From: Rhodovulum sp. PH10
Lineage (GTDB): Bacteria > Pseudomonadota > Alphaproteobacteria > Rhizobiales > Xanthobacteraceae
DNA: 64,000 bases
Assembly (NCBI RefSeq): GCF_000293785.1
Contig: NZ_AKZI01000079.1
Location: 1-64,000 of the forward strand
Direction of reading: 5' to 3'
The position numbers and the translations under genes are program-made. The notes under the pieces are model-generated. The model was given only the letters and a program-made list of their open reading frames with translations. It did not search any database and had not been told where the DNA came from. Below, piece after piece: positions 18,933 to 28,706 of this stretch (its first letter is position 1; each line of letters starts with the position of its first letter).

Positions 18933-19115
18933 ATGCGCGCCATTCTTCACCGCTTCCTCGCGAGCGAGCACGCGGCGACCTCGATCGAGTACGCGATCAT
19001 CGCGGCCGGCGTGTCGATCACCATCCTCGTCGCGGTGAACGCGCTGGGGACCAGCGTGCTCGGACGCTACGAAGAGGTCTCGAACGCGCTCGACGCCGCC
19101 TATCACGGGAACTGA
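18933..19115 (+). CDS. Flp-type pilin 3, divergent
   Basis: A 60-residue pilin-like protein, MRAILHRFLASEHAATSIEY at the start. It keeps the Glu-Tyr of the Flp motif and the hydrophobic helix (AIIAAGVSITILVAVNALG) but replaces the usual Ser-Gly with His-Ala before the site and has a different tail (LGRYEEVSNALDAAYHGN). It lies 3 bases before cpaA and is probably translated with it. It may be a minor or regulatory pilin rather than the fibre subunit. Confidence 0.85.
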   Translation: MRAILHRFLASEHAATSIEYAIIAAGVSITILVAVNALGTSVLGRYEEVSNALDAAYHGN

Positions 19116-19118
19116 CGC

Positions 19119-19616
19119 ATGCTGCTGGACGCGGCTCGCCTTCTCGTCTTCCCCGCGCTGATGGCGTTCGCCGCCTCGAGCGATCTGTTCACCATGACGA
19201 TCTCCAACCGGGTGTCGATCCTGCTGGTGCTCGGCTTCGGCGCGCTGGCGGTGGCGACCGGCATGTCGATGGAGGAGGCGCTGCAGCATCTGTTCGCGGC
19301 GTCGGTGGTGCTGGCGTTCGCCTTCGTCTTCTTCGCGCGCGGCTGGATCGGCGGTGGCGACGCCAAGCTCGCGGCGGCGACCGCGCTGTGGTTCGGCTGG
19401 GCGCATCTGCTCGACTATCTCCTGTTCGCCTCGGTGCTCGGCGGCGCGCTGACGCTGCTGCTCCTCCACTTCCGCACCTACGCGCTGCCCGGCCGGCTCG
19501 CCTGCACCGCCTGGATCGCAAGGCTGCACCAGCGCAACGGCGGCATTCCCTACGGCATCGCGCTCGCCGCCTCGGCGCTGATGATCTATCCGTCGACCGC
19601 CTGGATGGCGAGCTGA
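19119..19616 (+). CDS. cpaA: prepilin peptidase CpaA/TadV
   Basis: Inner-membrane aspartic protease that trims Flp prepilins. The 165-residue protein has about five to six membrane segments. The catalytic [13 protein letters not shown] seen in FAASSDLFTMTISNRVS (near residue 22) and in the GxGD motif WIGGGDAKL (near residue 78). The short length without an N-methylase domain is typical of the Tad type. It follows the third pilin by 3 bases. Confidence 0.92.
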   Translation: MLLDAARLLVFPALMAFAASSDLFTMTISNRVSILLVLGFGALAVATGMSMEEALQHLFAASVVLAFAFVFFARGWIGGGDAKLAAATALWFGWAHLLDYLLFASVLGGALTLLLLHFRTYALPGRLACTAWIARLHQRNGGIPYGIALAASALMIYPSTAWMAS

Positions 19617-19786
19617 CGTTTTCGGCCGCACCCGTGGGAAAAGCCCGCCAGGTCTCGCCCGCGACGTCTCGCCCGAACGACCCGCCGGACGCGGGCCCGA
19701 TACGCCTCATTAACCATGAATTGACGTTTGGCTGCTGAAATCACCTCCGAGCGGCAGCCTCGCCGTCGCGCCAGCAGGTGACGAGT

Positions 19787-20587
19787 ATGAAAGCAGCGCG
19801 TCTGATCGTCCTCGGAGTGGCCGTCGTGGCGGGCGGCCTGGCCGCGGTGCTGGCCGGCGGCCTGAGCCGCCAGGCTCCTCCGCCGAAGCCGATCGTCATC
19901 AAGCCGGAAACCGTCGACGTGCTGGTGGCCAAGAAGGACATCGGCATCGGCCAGACGCTGACCGATCAGGACATCCGCTGGCAGCCCTGGCCGGCGAGCG
20001 CGATGAGCCCGGCTTTCGTGCGCAAGAGCGAGCGGCCGGAGGCGACCGCCGAGTTCGCCGGCGCGATCGCCCGCACGCCGATCGCCAGCGGCGAGCCGCT
20101 GCGCGAGAGCAAGCTGATCCGCGTCAAGGGCTCGGGCTACATGGCGGCGATCCTGCCGGCCGGCATGCGCGCGGTGTCGACCGAGATTTCGCCCGAGACC
20201 GGCGCCGGCGGCTTCATCCTGCCGAACGACCGGGTCGACGTGATCCTCACCCGCCGCGACCGCGAGTCCGAGCGCGCCACCGGCGTCGAATCGATCGTCA
20301 GCGAGACGGTGCTGCCGGACGTTCGGGTTTTGGCGATCGACCAGACGGTCGAGGAGAAGAACGGCCAGAAGGTGGTGGTCGGCCGCACCGCGACGCTCGA
20401 GCTGACGCCGCGCCAGGCGGAGACGCTGGCGATGTCGAAGCAGCTCGGCTCGCTGTCGCTGGCGCTGCGCAGCCTCGCCGATTCCGACCCGACCCGCCGC
20501 GGCGCCGAGACCACCCCCGAAGATCGCACCTCGAGCCGGCTGAACATGGTCCGCTTCGGCGTGACGAGCACCACCATGGCGAAGTGA
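19787..20587 (+). CDS. cpaB: pilus assembly protein CpaB/RcpC
   Basis: A 266-residue periplasmic, membrane-anchored protein needed for Flp pilus assembly. It has an N-terminal membrane anchor (LIVLGVAVVAGGLAAVLAGG), then a SAF/AFP-like domain (VDVLVAKKDIGIGQTLTDQD, with GEPLRESKLI) and the RcpC domain (RAVSTEISPETGAGGFILPN). ATG 19787 is preceded by AGGTGA. It opens the cpaB-cpaF run; 170 bases upstream of it hold a likely promoter, with TTAACC and TTGACG near 19709-19725. Confidence 0.93.
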   Translation: MKAARLIVLGVAVVAGGLAAVLAGGLSRQAPPPKPIVIKPETVDVLVAKKDIGIGQTLTDQDIRWQPWPASAMSPAFVRKSERPEATAEFAGAIARTPIASGEPLRESKLIRVKGSGYMAAILPAGMRAVSTEISPETGAGGFILPNDRVDVILTRRDRESERATGVESIVSETVLPDVRVLAIDQTVEEKNGQKVVVGRTATLELTPRQAETLAMSKQLGSLSLALRSLADSDPTRRGAETTPEDRTSSRLNMVRFGVTSTTMAK

Positions 20588-20629
20588 GCGGACGGACCGC
20601 GACACGAGGAAGGCTGGAAGGAAGCGGAC

Positions 20630-22132
20630 ATGTCCATCGAAACGCTGATCCGCGCCGCCGCGCTGGGCCTGCTGCTCGCCGGAGCGGCGATCGCCTCGGC
20701 CGATCGCAGCGCCGCCGCCGACCGCTTCGGCGTGCCGCCGGCGACCGCGCTCGATGCGCTCTCCTCCGAAGGGATGCTGCGCCCCGTGCAGCTCGGGGTC
20801 GGAAAGTCGATCGTGGTCGACCTGCCGGACGCGGTGAAGGACGTGCTGGTGGCCGATCCGTCGATCGCCAATGCGGTGATCCGCTCGGCCCACCGCGCCT
20901 ATCTGATCGGCGCCAAGATCGGCCAGACCAACATCCGCTTCTTCGACGCCGAGGGCCGCCAGCTCGCCGGCTACGACATCGCCGTCACCCGCGATCTCAC
21001 CGGACTGCGGCTGGCGCTCAAGCGCATCCTGCCGCAGCGCGACATTCACGTCGAAGGATTGGGCCAGACCAGCGTGATCCTGTCGGGAACGGTGGCGAAC
21101 ACCGCCGAGTCGCAGCGCGCTTACGACATCGCGGTGCGCTATCTCAGCACGCCGGCCGCCGTCGGCGCGGCCGCGGCCGTGGCATCCGCCGGCGGCAGCG
21201 ACGCCGCCGCCGCCGCCGGGTCGAACGGCAACTCCAACGTCGTCAACGCCCTGACCATCGGCGAGCGCGACCAGGTGCTGCTCAAGGTCACCGTCGCCGA
21301 GGTGCAGCGGAACATCGTCAAGCAGCTCGGCATCGACCTGTCGGGCACGGTCGGCAGCGGCAACGCGGTGCTGAACTTCAACACCAACAACCCGTTCTCG
21401 GCCTATGGCGAGACCCTGACCGACACCGCGATCGCCGGCACCTTCGGCGGCAAGGTCACCGCGACGCTCAGGGCGATGGAGCGTGCCGGCGTGATCCGCA
21501 CGCTCGCCGAGCCGAACCTGTCGGCGGTCTCGGGCGAAGGCGCGAATTTTTTGGTCGGCGGCGAGTTTCCGATCTTCTCCGGCAACTCCTGCAACGGCAC
21601 CGTCTGCACGCCCACCATCACCTTCAAGAAGTTCGGCGTCAGCCTCAACTTCACGCCGGTCGTGCTGTCGGCCGGACGCATCAGCCTGCGGGTGCAGACC
21701 GAGGTGTCCGAGCTGACCCAGGACGGCGCCATCACCACCGACGGCGTGACGGTGCCGGCGCTCAAGGTCCGCCGCGTCGACAGCACGGTGGAAATTCCCT
21801 CCGGCGGCGCGCTGGCGATGGCCGGCATGATCCAGGACCAGACCAAGCAGGCGATCAACGGCCTGCCCGGCCTCCTCCAGGTTCCGGTGCTCGGCACGCT
21901 GTTCCGCAGCCGCGACTACGTGAGCAACCAGACCGAGCTGATGATCCTGGTGACGCCCTACATCGTGCGGCCGACCTCGCCGAAGGAGCTGTCGCGGCCG
22001 GACGACGGCTTTGCCGACATCTCCGATCCGTCGGCGATCCTGCTCGGCCGCCTCAACCGCATCTACGGGACGCCCGGTGTCGCCGAGCCGCAGCGCGCCT
22101 ATTTCGGCCAGTACGGCTTTATCCTCGATTGA
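20630..22132 (+). CDS. cpaC: Tad secretin CpaC/RcpA
   Basis: Outer-membrane channel through which the pilus passes. The 500-residue protein has a signal peptide (to about residue 31), a pilus N-terminal domain (KSIVVDLPDAVKDVLVADPS), a BON-like region, and the secretin core with VLLKVTVAEVQRNIVKQLGI, EPNLSAVSGEGANFLVGGEF and the late signature LPGLLQVPVLGTLFRSRDY. Its N-terminal domain resembles the small protein encoded at 17283-17789. It starts 42 bases after cpaB. Confidence 0.95.
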   Translation: MSIETLIRAAALGLLLAGAAIASADRSAAADRFGVPPATALDALSSEGMLRPVQLGVGKSIVVDLPDAVKDVLVADPSIANAVIRSAHRAYLIGAKIGQTNIRFFDAEGRQLAGYDIAVTRDLTGLRLALKRILPQRDIHVEGLGQTSVILSGTVANTAESQRAYDIAVRYLSTPAAVGAAAAVASAGGSDAAAAAGSNGNSNVVNALTIGERDQVLLKVTVAEVQRNIVKQLGIDLSGTVGSGNAVLNFNTNNPFSAYGETLTDTAIAGTFGGKVTATLRAMERAGVIRTLAEPNLSAVSGEGANFLVGGEFPIFSGNSCNGTVCTPTITFKKFGVSLNFTPVVLSAGRISLRVQTEVSELTQDGAITTDGVTVPALKVRRVDSTVEIPSGGALAMAGMIQDQTKQAINGLPGLLQVPVLGTLFRSRDYVSNQTELMILVTPYIVRPTSPKELSRPDDGFADISDPSAILLGRLNRIYGTPGVAEPQRAYFGQYGFILD

Positions 22133-22154
22133 CCGGGCCGCAGGAGAGCATGAC

Positions 22155-22910
22155 ATGACCCGAAGGGACCGGACACGTCCCGGCAGCCACCGCAGCCGCC
22201 TCGCCGTGCGGGCCGGCGCGGTCGCGCTGGTCGCGCTCTCGCTCGCCGGCTGCGAGACCTGGCGCCGCGAGGCCGACGTCACCGCCAGCATCCCGAACGA
22301 CCACCGGCTGCGCCACCCGATCGCGATCCGCGAAGGCGACAAGCAGATGGAGGTGTTCGTCGGCGCCAAGCGCGGCGGCCTGACGCCGTCGCAGCGCGCG
22401 GAAGTGCTCTCGTTCGCCCAGAGCTGGCGGCACGAGGCGACCGGCGGCGTGGTGATCGAGATCCCGGCCGGCACGCCCAACGAGCGCGCCGCCGCCGACA
22501 CCCTGCCCGAGATCCAGTCGACCTTCGCCGCGGTCGGCCTGCCGCGCCGCGCGATGGTGGTGCAGCCCTATCGGCCGCCGAGCCCGGACATGCTGGCGAC
22601 CATCCGCATCCGCTACCCGAAAATGGTCGCCGAGGCCGGCCCGTGCGGCACCTGGCCGGACGACCTCGGCCCCAACATCGCCAACCGCGGCTGGATCCGC
22701 AACCAACCCTACTGGAATTTCGGTTGCGCCAGCCAGCGCAACCTCGCCGCCATGGTCGAGAACCCCGCCGACCTCGTGCAGCCGCGCGGCGAGACGCCGC
22801 CGGACGCGATGCGTCGCGCCACGGTGATCGACAAGTATCGCGCCGGCACCTCCCCGAACGGCAAGTACGACAGCGACGACAAGGGTCGCCTCAGCGACGT
22901 CGGACAATGA
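22155..22910 (+). CDS. cpaD: pilus assembly lipoprotein CpaD
   Basis: A 251-residue outer-membrane lipoprotein that helps place the CpaC secretin. The lipobox LSLAGC is at residues 29-34 after a basic, hydrophobic signal. The CpaD domain follows (NDHRLRHPIAIREGDKQMEV, then NRGWIRNQPYWNFGCASQRN). The stop overlaps the cpaE start as ATGA, showing translational coupling. An ATG at 22150 is out of frame, so ATG 22155 is the start. Confidence 0.92.
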   Translation: MTRRDRTRPGSHRSRLAVRAGAVALVALSLAGCETWRREADVTASIPNDHRLRHPIAIREGDKQMEVFVGAKRGGLTPSQRAEVLSFAQSWRHEATGGVVIEIPAGTPNERAAADTLPEIQSTFAAVGLPRRAMVVQPYRPPSPDMLATIRIRYPKMVAEAGPCGTWPDDLGPNIANRGWIRNQPYWNFGCASQRNLAAMVENPADLVQPRGETPPDAMRRATVIDKYRAGTSPNGKYDSDDKGRLSDVGQ

Positions 22911-24178
22911 TCACGTACCCTCAGCACGACACCCCGCCCGAACAGCCCGCCGAGCTCGGCGAGGAGGACGTCTACATCGCCCCCGCCCCGCGGGTGTCGG
23001 TGCAGGCGTTCTGCGAGACCGCCGAGACCGCCGCCGCCGTTCAGGCCGCCGCCTCCGACCGCCGCATGATCAAGGCGCACGTGCGGGTGCAGATGGGCGG
23101 CATGCCGGCGGCGGTGGAGGCCTATCGCAACTCGCCCACCCCCAACGTGATGATGCTGGAGAGCGAGTCGCGCGGCGACGACCTGCTCGCCCGGCTCGAC
23201 GAGCTCGCCGAGGTGTGCGACGCCGCCACCCGGGTGATCGTGATCGGCCACCACAACGACATCGGCCTCTATCGCGAGGTGGTGCGGCGCGGCATCAGCG
23301 ACTATCTGATCGCCCCGGTGCGCCCGCTCGACGTGGTGCGGGCGATCAGCACGCTGTTTCACGCGCCGAGCGCCAAGCCGGTCGGCCGCATCCTCGCGGT
23401 GGTCGGCGCCAAGGGCGGCGTCGGCGCCTCCACGGTCGCCCACAACGTCGCCTGGTCGGTCGCGCGCGACCTCTCGCTCGATTCGGTGATCACCGATCTC
23501 GACCTCGCCTTCGGCACCGCGAGCCTCGACTACAATCAGGATCCGCCGCAGGGCATCGCCGACGCGGTGTTCTCGCCCGAGCGGGTCGACACCGCCTATA
23601 TCGACCGCCTGCTGTCGAAGTGCACCGACCATCTGAGCCTGCTCGCCGCCCCCGCCACGATCGACCGGGTGTACGACTTCGGCGCCGAGAGCTTCGACCC
23701 GGTGATCGACTCGCTGCGCGCGAGCGTGCCCTGCGTGGTGCTCGACGTGCCGCATCTGTGGTCGTCCTGGACCAAGCGCGTGCTGATCGGCGCCGACGAG
23801 ATCCTGATCGTCGCGACGCCCGACCTCGCCAGCCTGCGCAACGCCAAGAACATCGTCGACATGCTCAAGAGCGCCCGGCCGAACGACCGCCGCCCGCTCT
23901 ACTGCCTCAACCAGGTCGGCGTGCCGAAGCGGCCGGAGATCAAGCCGCCGGACTTCGCCCGCGCGCTGGAGGACGAGCCGGTCGCCGTCATCCCGTTCGA
24001 GCCGCAGCTGTTCGGCACCGCGGCCAACAACGGGCAGATGATCGCCGAGGTGGCGGCCGGCCACAAGGTGTCGGAGACCTTCCGCCACCTCGCCCAGCTG
24101 CTCACCGGCCGCGCCGAATCGAAGAAGGTGCGCGCCGGCCGGCTGCCGCCGCTGATCGGGAAGCTGTTGCGCCGGTGA
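22907..24178 (+). CDS. cpaE: Tad localisation ATPase CpaE/TadZ
   Basis: A 423-residue MinD/ParA-like protein that places the pilus machine at its site. Residues about 30-150 form an atypical receiver-like domain (VIVIGHHNDIGLYREVVRRG) without the full set of phosphoryl-acceptor residues. The ATPase part has a deviant Walker A, AKGGVGAST (168-176), and the switch region ITDLDLAFGTASLDYN. It overlaps cpaD by 4 bp and precedes cpaF by 28 bases. Confidence 0.93.
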   Translation: MITYPQHDTPPEQPAELGEEDVYIAPAPRVSVQAFCETAETAAAVQAAASDRRMIKAHVRVQMGGMPAAVEAYRNSPTPNVMMLESESRGDDLLARLDELAEVCDAATRVIVIGHHNDIGLYREVVRRGISDYLIAPVRPLDVVRAISTLFHAPSAKPVGRILAVVGAKGGVGASTVAHNVAWSVARDLSLDSVITDLDLAFGTASLDYNQDPPQGIADAVFSPERVDTAYIDRLLSKCTDHLSLLAAPATIDRVYDFGAESFDPVIDSLRASVPCVVLDVPHLWSSWTKRVLIGADEILIVATPDLASLRNAKNIVDMLKSARPNDRRPLYCLNQVGVPKRPEIKPPDFARALEDEPVAVIPFEPQLFGTAANNGQMIAEVAAGHKVSETFRHLAQLLTGRAESKKVRAGRLPPLIGKLLRR

Positions 24179-24206
24179 GGCCGGCCGCGTTGGTGGGAGA
24201 GTGACG

Positions 24207-25724
24207 GTGTTCGGAAGACGGTCCGGTCCGCCCCTGGAAGCGCGCGAGCCGCCGCGGCTCACGCCCGCGCCGGTCGCGCCGCCGCCGCCCGAGCCCGGCG
24301 CCGGACAGGCGCCGTTTCCCTCGCACGGCCTCGCCGCGCCGATGGTGCCGCCGCCGCGCACGGTCGGCGGACGGGTGCCGACGCTCGACGACGAGCCGGC
24401 GCCGCCGCGCATCCCGACCGCGGTCGACTCGCGCCGCTCCGACTCCTATTACGAGACCAAGAGCACCATCTTCGGCGCGCTGATCGAGGCGATCGACCTC
24501 GCCCAGCTCGCCCGCCTCGACGCCGAGTCGGCGCGCGAGGAGATCCGCGACATCGTCAACGAGATCATCGCGATCAAGAACATCGTGATGTCGATCGCCG
24601 AGCAGGAGGAGCTGCTCGACGACATCTGCAACGATGTGCTCGGCTACGGCCCGCTGGAGCCCCTGCTCGCCCGCGACGACATCGCCGACGTGATGGTGAA
24701 CGGCTCCGGCACCGTCTATATCGAGGTCGCCGGCAAGATCCAGAAGACCGGCATCCGCTTCCGCGACAATCAGCAGCTCCTCAACATCTGCCAGCGGATC
24801 GTCAGCCAGGTCGGCCGCCGGGTCGACGAGGCCTCGCCGATCTGCGACGCGCGCCTGCCGGACGGCTCGCGCGTCAACGTGATCGTGCCGCCCTTGGCGA
24901 TCGACGGACCGGCACTCACCATCCGAAAATTCAAGAAGGACAAGCTGACGCTCGAGCAGCTGGTCCGCTTCGGCACCATCACGGCCGAAGGCGCCGAGAT
25001 TCTGAAGATCATCGGCCGCTGCCGCGTCAACACCATCGTGTCGGGCGGCACCGGCTCGGGCAAGACGACGCTGCTCAACTGCCTGACCCGCTACATCGAC
25101 GAGGAGGAGCGCGTCATCACCTGCGAGGACGCCGCCGAGCTGCAGCTCCAGCAGCCGCACGTCGTCCGGCTGGAGACCCGCCCGCCGAACCTCGAGGGCG
25201 AAGGCCAGGTGACGATGCGCGACCTCGTGCGCAACTGCCTGCGCATGCGCCCCGAACGGATCATCGTCGGCGAGGTGCGCGGACCGGAGGCGTTCGACCT
25301 CCTGCAGGCGATGAACACCGGCCACGACGGCTCGATGGGCACGCTGCACGCCAACAATCCGCGCGAGGCGCTGTCGCGTCTCGAATCGATGATCACCATG
25401 GGCGGATTCTCGCTGCCGTCGCGCACCATCCGCGAGATGGTGTGCGCCTCGGTCGACGTGGTGATCCAGTCGGCGCGCCTGCGCGACGGCTCGCGCAAGA
25501 TCACCCACATCACCGAGGTGCTGGGCCTGGAAGGCGACGTGATCATCACCCAAGATCTGTTCGTCTACGATCTGCTCGGCGAGGACGCCAACGGCCGCCT
25601 GCTCGGGCGGCACCGCTCGACCGGCATCGGCCGTCCGAAATTCTGGGAGCGCGCCCGCTATTTCGGCGAGGAGCAGCGGCTCGCCACTGCGCTCGACGCC
25701 GCCAACGCGGGCGACGAGGTCTGA
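24207..25724 (+). CDS. cpaF: Tad secretion ATPase CpaF/TadA
   Basis: Hexameric cytoplasmic motor that powers pilus assembly. The 505-residue product has a Pro-rich leader, an N-terminal domain, Walker [13 protein letters not shown] (280-291), Walker [14 protein letters not shown] (347-359) and the histidine box [13 protein letters not shown] (372-384). Two in-frame GTG codons are available; I chose 24207 because GGGAG ends 7 bases before it, whereas GTG 24201 is one base from the same site. The call is firm. Confidence 0.95.
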   Translation: MFGRRSGPPLEAREPPRLTPAPVAPPPPEPGAGQAPFPSHGLAAPMVPPPRTVGGRVPTLDDEPAPPRIPTAVDSRRSDSYYETKSTIFGALIEAIDLAQLARLDAESAREEIRDIVNEIIAIKNIVMSIAEQEELLDDICNDVLGYGPLEPLLARDDIADVMVNGSGTVYIEVAGKIQKTGIRFRDNQQLLNICQRIVSQVGRRVDEASPICDARLPDGSRVNVIVPPLAIDGPALTIRKFKKDKLTLEQLVRFGTITAEGAEILKIIGRCRVNTIVSGGTGSGKTTLLNCLTRYIDEEERVITCEDAAELQLQQPHVVRLETRPPNLEGEGQVTMRDLVRNCLRMRPERIIVGEVRGPEAFDLLQAMNTGHDGSMGTLHANNPREALSRLESMITMGGFSLPSRTIREMVCASVDVVIQSARLRDGSRKITHITEVLGLEGDVIITQDLFVYDLLGEDANGRLLGRHRSTGIGRPKFWERARYFGEEQRLATALDAANAGDEV

Positions 25725-25785
25725 CGATCGGGCCGGGCCGGCGCGCACTCTCCCGCGCGGCCGGGCTTCGGCGGGAGTGTTGCGT

Positions 25786-26766
25786 ATGATGGACCTTCAG
25801 ACGATCGCGCTGGTGTTTCTGGTCACCGTCTCGGTCGGCGGCATCGCCTGGGTGCTGCTCTATCCGCTGCTGGCGGACGACCGGGCGGAGGAGCGCATCG
25901 GCGGCATCGCGCGACCCGAGCCGGTGCGCCGCGCGACCGGCGGCCGCGCCGCGGTGCACTCGCGCCGCGAGCAGATCGAGCAGACGCTGAAGGAGATCGA
26001 GGCGCGCGGCCGGGCGCTCAACAAGCCGACGCTGGCGCTGCGCATCGCCCGGGCCGGGCTCGACTGGTCGAAGCGCAAGTTCTTCGTCGTCAGCGGCATG
26101 CTCGGGCTGCTCGGCTTCGCACTGGCGCTGGTCGCCGGTGCCGGTCTCCTGCCCGCCGCCGCGCTCGGCTTCGCCGCCGGCACCGGCCTGCCGCGCTGGA
26201 CGCTGAACTATCTGCGCAAGCGGCGCGAGGCGCGGTTCCTCGAGCATCTGCCGGATGCGGTCGACGTGATCGTGCGCGGCATCAAGGCCGGCCTGCCGCT
26301 GTTCGACTCGATGAAGGTGATCGTCGCCGACGCCGAGGAGCCGATCAAGAGCGAGTTCCGCGCGATCGTCGAGACCCAGACGATCGGCATGCCGCTCGGC
26401 GAGGCGTGCGGCCGGCTCTACGAGCGCATCCCGCTGCCCGAGGCGAACTTCTTCGGCATCGTCATCGCCATCCAGCAGCAGTCGGGCGGCAATCTCGCGG
26501 AGGCGCTCGGCAACCTGTCTCGGGTGCTGCGCGACCGCAAGAAGATGAAGGAGAAGATCAAGGCGATGTCGTCGGAGGCCAAGGCCTCCGCCGGCATCAT
26601 CGGCTCGCTGCCGCCGATCGTCATGCTCACCGTCTATTTCACCAGCCCGAAATACATCTCGCTCCTGTGGACCGACCAGTTCGGCCACGTGCTTCTCGCC
26701 TGCTCCGCCGTGTGGATGCTCGCCGGCGTGCTGGTGATGAAGAAGATGATCTCCTTCGATTTCTGA
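25786..26766 (+). CDS. tadB: Tad platform protein TadB
   Basis: A 326-residue inner-membrane protein of the GspF/PilC class that forms the assembly platform on the CpaF motor. A membrane helix at the N-terminus and one or two near residues 100-130 are followed by the cytoplasmic GspF domain (FLEHLPDAVDVIVRGIKAGL, with AIQQQSGGNLAEALGNLS) and two C-terminal helices. ATG 25786 is preceded by GGGAG eight bases upstream. It pairs with tadC, 11 bases away. Confidence 0.94.
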   Translation: MMDLQTIALVFLVTVSVGGIAWVLLYPLLADDRAEERIGGIARPEPVRRATGGRAAVHSRREQIEQTLKEIEARGRALNKPTLALRIARAGLDWSKRKFFVVSGMLGLLGFALALVAGAGLLPAAALGFAAGTGLPRWTLNYLRKRREARFLEHLPDAVDVIVRGIKAGLPLFDSMKVIVADAEEPIKSEFRAIVETQTIGMPLGEACGRLYERIPLPEANFFGIVIAIQQQSGGNLAEALGNLSRVLRDRKKMKEKIKAMSSEAKASAGIIGSLPPIVMLTVYFTSPKYISLLWTDQFGHVLLACSAVWMLAGVLVMKKMISFDF

Positions 26767-26777
26767 AAGGCGCGGCC

Positions 26778-27749
26778 GTGGACGTCCTGATCGGCTTCAT
26801 TCACGACACCAGGCTTCTGATGATGCTGCTCGCCGGCATCGCGGTCGCCGCCTCGGTGCTGACGCTGGCGATGCCGTTGCTGACCGCCGACACGCTCTCC
26901 AAGCGGATGAACGCGGTGGCGATCGAGCGGGAAAAGATCCGCCAGCGCGAGCGCGAGCGGCTGGCGCGCGGCGAGCGGGTGCGGCTGCGCTCCACGCCGA
27001 AGCAGTACATGCAGCGGGTGGTCGAGCGGTTCAATCTCGACAAGTGGCTCGGCAAGGAGGAGGCGCGCGAGCTCCTGACCCAGGCCGGCTGGCGCGGCCA
27101 GGCGCCCTATGTCGCCTTCCTGTTCTTCCGGCTGGTGGCGCCGATCCTGCTGCTCGCCGGCACCGCGCTCTACGTGTTCGTGGTGTTCGACCTGCCCTAC
27201 CCGACCACGGTGAAGCTCGGCATCTGCATCGGCGCCGCCTATTTCGGCATCCAGCTTCCGCAGATCCTGATCAGGAACCAGATCCAGAAGCGGCAGATGT
27301 CGATCCGCCGGGCGTTTCCCGACGCGCTCGACCTTCTGCTGATCTGCGTCGAATCCGGCATGTCGATCGAGGCGGCGCTGCGCAAGGTGAGCCAGGAGGT
27401 CGGCACCCAGTCGATCCCGCTCGCCGAGGAGCTGACGCTGACCACCGCCGAGCTGTCCTATTTGCCCGACCGACGGCAGGCGTACGAGAACCTCGCCAAG
27501 CGCACCGGGCTCGAGGGCGTCAAGTCGGTGTGCATCGCACTCCAGCAGTCGGAGCGCTACGGCACGCCGATGGCGAACGCGCTACGAGTGATGGCGCAGG
27601 AGAACCGCGACATGCGCATGGCCGCCGCCGAGAAGAAGGCCGCCGCGCTGCCGCCCAAGCTCACGGTGCCGATGATCGTCTTTTTCCTGCCGGTGCTGTT
27701 CATCGTGATTCTCGGCCCCGCCGCCATCCAGGTGATGGCGCTGCAGTGA
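26778..27749 (+). CDS. tadC: Tad platform protein TadC
   Basis: A 323-residue partner of TadB with the same GspF fold: N-terminal membrane helix, two central helices (FLFFRLVAPILLLAGTALYV), the cytoplasmic domain (FPDALDLLLICVESGMSIEA, with ALQQSERYGTPMANALRVMA) and a C-terminal helix. It starts at GTG 26778, with AAAGG seven bases upstream; no ATG gives a full-length protein. It is the last rightward gene of the locus. Confidence 0.94.
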   Translation: MDVLIGFIHDTRLLMMLLAGIAVAASVLTLAMPLLTADTLSKRMNAVAIEREKIRQRERERLARGERVRLRSTPKQYMQRVVERFNLDKWLGKEEARELLTQAGWRGQAPYVAFLFFRLVAPILLLAGTALYVFVVFDLPYPTTVKLGICIGAAYFGIQLPQILIRNQIQKRQMSIRRAFPDALDLLLICVESGMSIEAALRKVSQEVGTQSIPLAEELTLTTAELSYLPDRRQAYENLAKRTGLEGVKSVCIALQQSERYGTPMANALRVMAQENRDMRMAAAEKKAAALPPKLTVPMIVFFLPVLFIVILGPAAIQVMALQ

Positions 27750-27765
27750 TCGCGGGCTCGCGGCC

Positions 27766-27786
27766 GCGACGGGCTTCGCCCGTCGC
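27766..27786. terminator. hairpin between convergent tadC and tadD
   Basis: GCGACGGG (27766-27773) pairs with CCCGTCGC (27779-27786) around CTTCG, a stable loop. No T-run follows on either strand. Its position between convergent ends suggests transcription termination or 3'-end protection. Confidence 0.5.
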
Positions 27787-27821
27787 TCTGCCGAACGCAC
27801 GAAGGCCGGGGAGAAAAAGAA

Positions 27822-28706
27822 TCAGGACTGGCCGCGGGCGGCGATCTTCGGCGGCTGGCCCATGCCCTTCCAGTCGCCCTTGGCGATCATCGCCCGCAGA
27901 TAGGCGACGTTCGCCGCCGCCTCGTCGGCCGGCAGGTCGGCGCGGGCGATCGCCTCGGCGTCGGCGAAGTTTCCGCGCAGGCCGACCACCAGTGCGAGGT
28001 TCTGGCGCACCCGCGGGTCGTCGCTGCGCCGCGCCACCGCCTGCCGCAAGGTCTCCTCGGCGCGCGGAAGATCCTTGGCGAGCGCGTAGGACAGGCCGAG
28101 ATTGGACAGCACCGTCGGCTCGCCGGGCACGATCTTCAGCGCGCTCGCATAATAGCGCTGCGCCTCCTCGTGGCGGCCGAGCTGGTCGAGCACGGCGCCC
28201 TGGGCCGAGAGAATCCGCCAGTCGGGGCGGTCCGGCGTGTGGGCGCGGCCGAGCACCGACAGCGCCTGGTCGTAGCGGCCGGCATCGGCGAGCGCGCGGC
28301 CATAGGCGCCGAGCACCGTCTTGTCGGTCGGGTGGCGCAGCGAGGTCTGCTCCAGCACCGACACCGCCTGCGCCCGCTGGCCGGTGGCGCCGAGCGCCTT
28401 GGCATAGGCGACCGCGGTCTCGCGATCGTCGGGCGAGTTCCGATAGCGCTGGCCGAGCATGTCCGCCTCGCGCCGCCACTCCGCCTCCGAGCGCGGCGCG
28501 CTGGAGCTCGCGCTCGCGCTCCAGTTCGACAGCAGGCCGCCGCCCGAATTGCGATGGCCGACGGTGGTGCAGCCGCCCGCGGTCGCGGCGAGCAGCACGG
28601 CGGCGGCGACACCGACCAGGAGGCGAGCACCGCGCGGCCGCCCCCGCTGCGCGCGAATGCAGTGGAACTCGCGAGACGGAACGGCAGGGTGCGAAAGCGG
28701 CGTCAC
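27822..28706 (-). CDS. tadD: TPR lipoprotein TadD
   Basis: A 294-residue tetratricopeptide lipoprotein of the Tad system, thought to help secretin assembly at the outer membrane. The signal ends in the lipobox ATAGGC near residue 43, followed by a Ser-rich linker and about five TPR units (for example LGAYGRALADAGRYDQALSV and LGLSYALAKDLPRAEETLRQ). GTG 28706 has GAGG 7 bases upstream, which decides the start. It is on the opposite strand from tadB and tadC, so it is transcribed separately. Confidence 0.92.
   Translation of the reverse strand: MTPLSHPAVPSREFHCIRAQRGRPRGARLLVGVAAAVLLAATAGGCTTVGHRNSGGGLLSNWSASASSSAPRSEAEWRREADMLGQRYRNSPDDRETAVAYAKALGATGQRAQAVSVLEQTSLRHPTDKTVLGAYGRALADAGRYDQALSVLGRAHTPDRPDWRILSAQGAVLDQLGRHEEAQRYYASALKIVPGEPTVLSNLGLSYALAKDLPRAEETLRQAVARRSDDPRVRQNLALVVGLRGNFADAEAIARADLPADEAAANVAYLRAMIAKGDWKGMGQPPKIAARGQS

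Noticed and set aside
19586-22501. Open frame of over 900 codons on - opposite cpaB, cpaC and cpaD
   Set aside because: Shadow of the Tad genes; repetitive Arg/His/Asp/Leu content typical of antisense frames.
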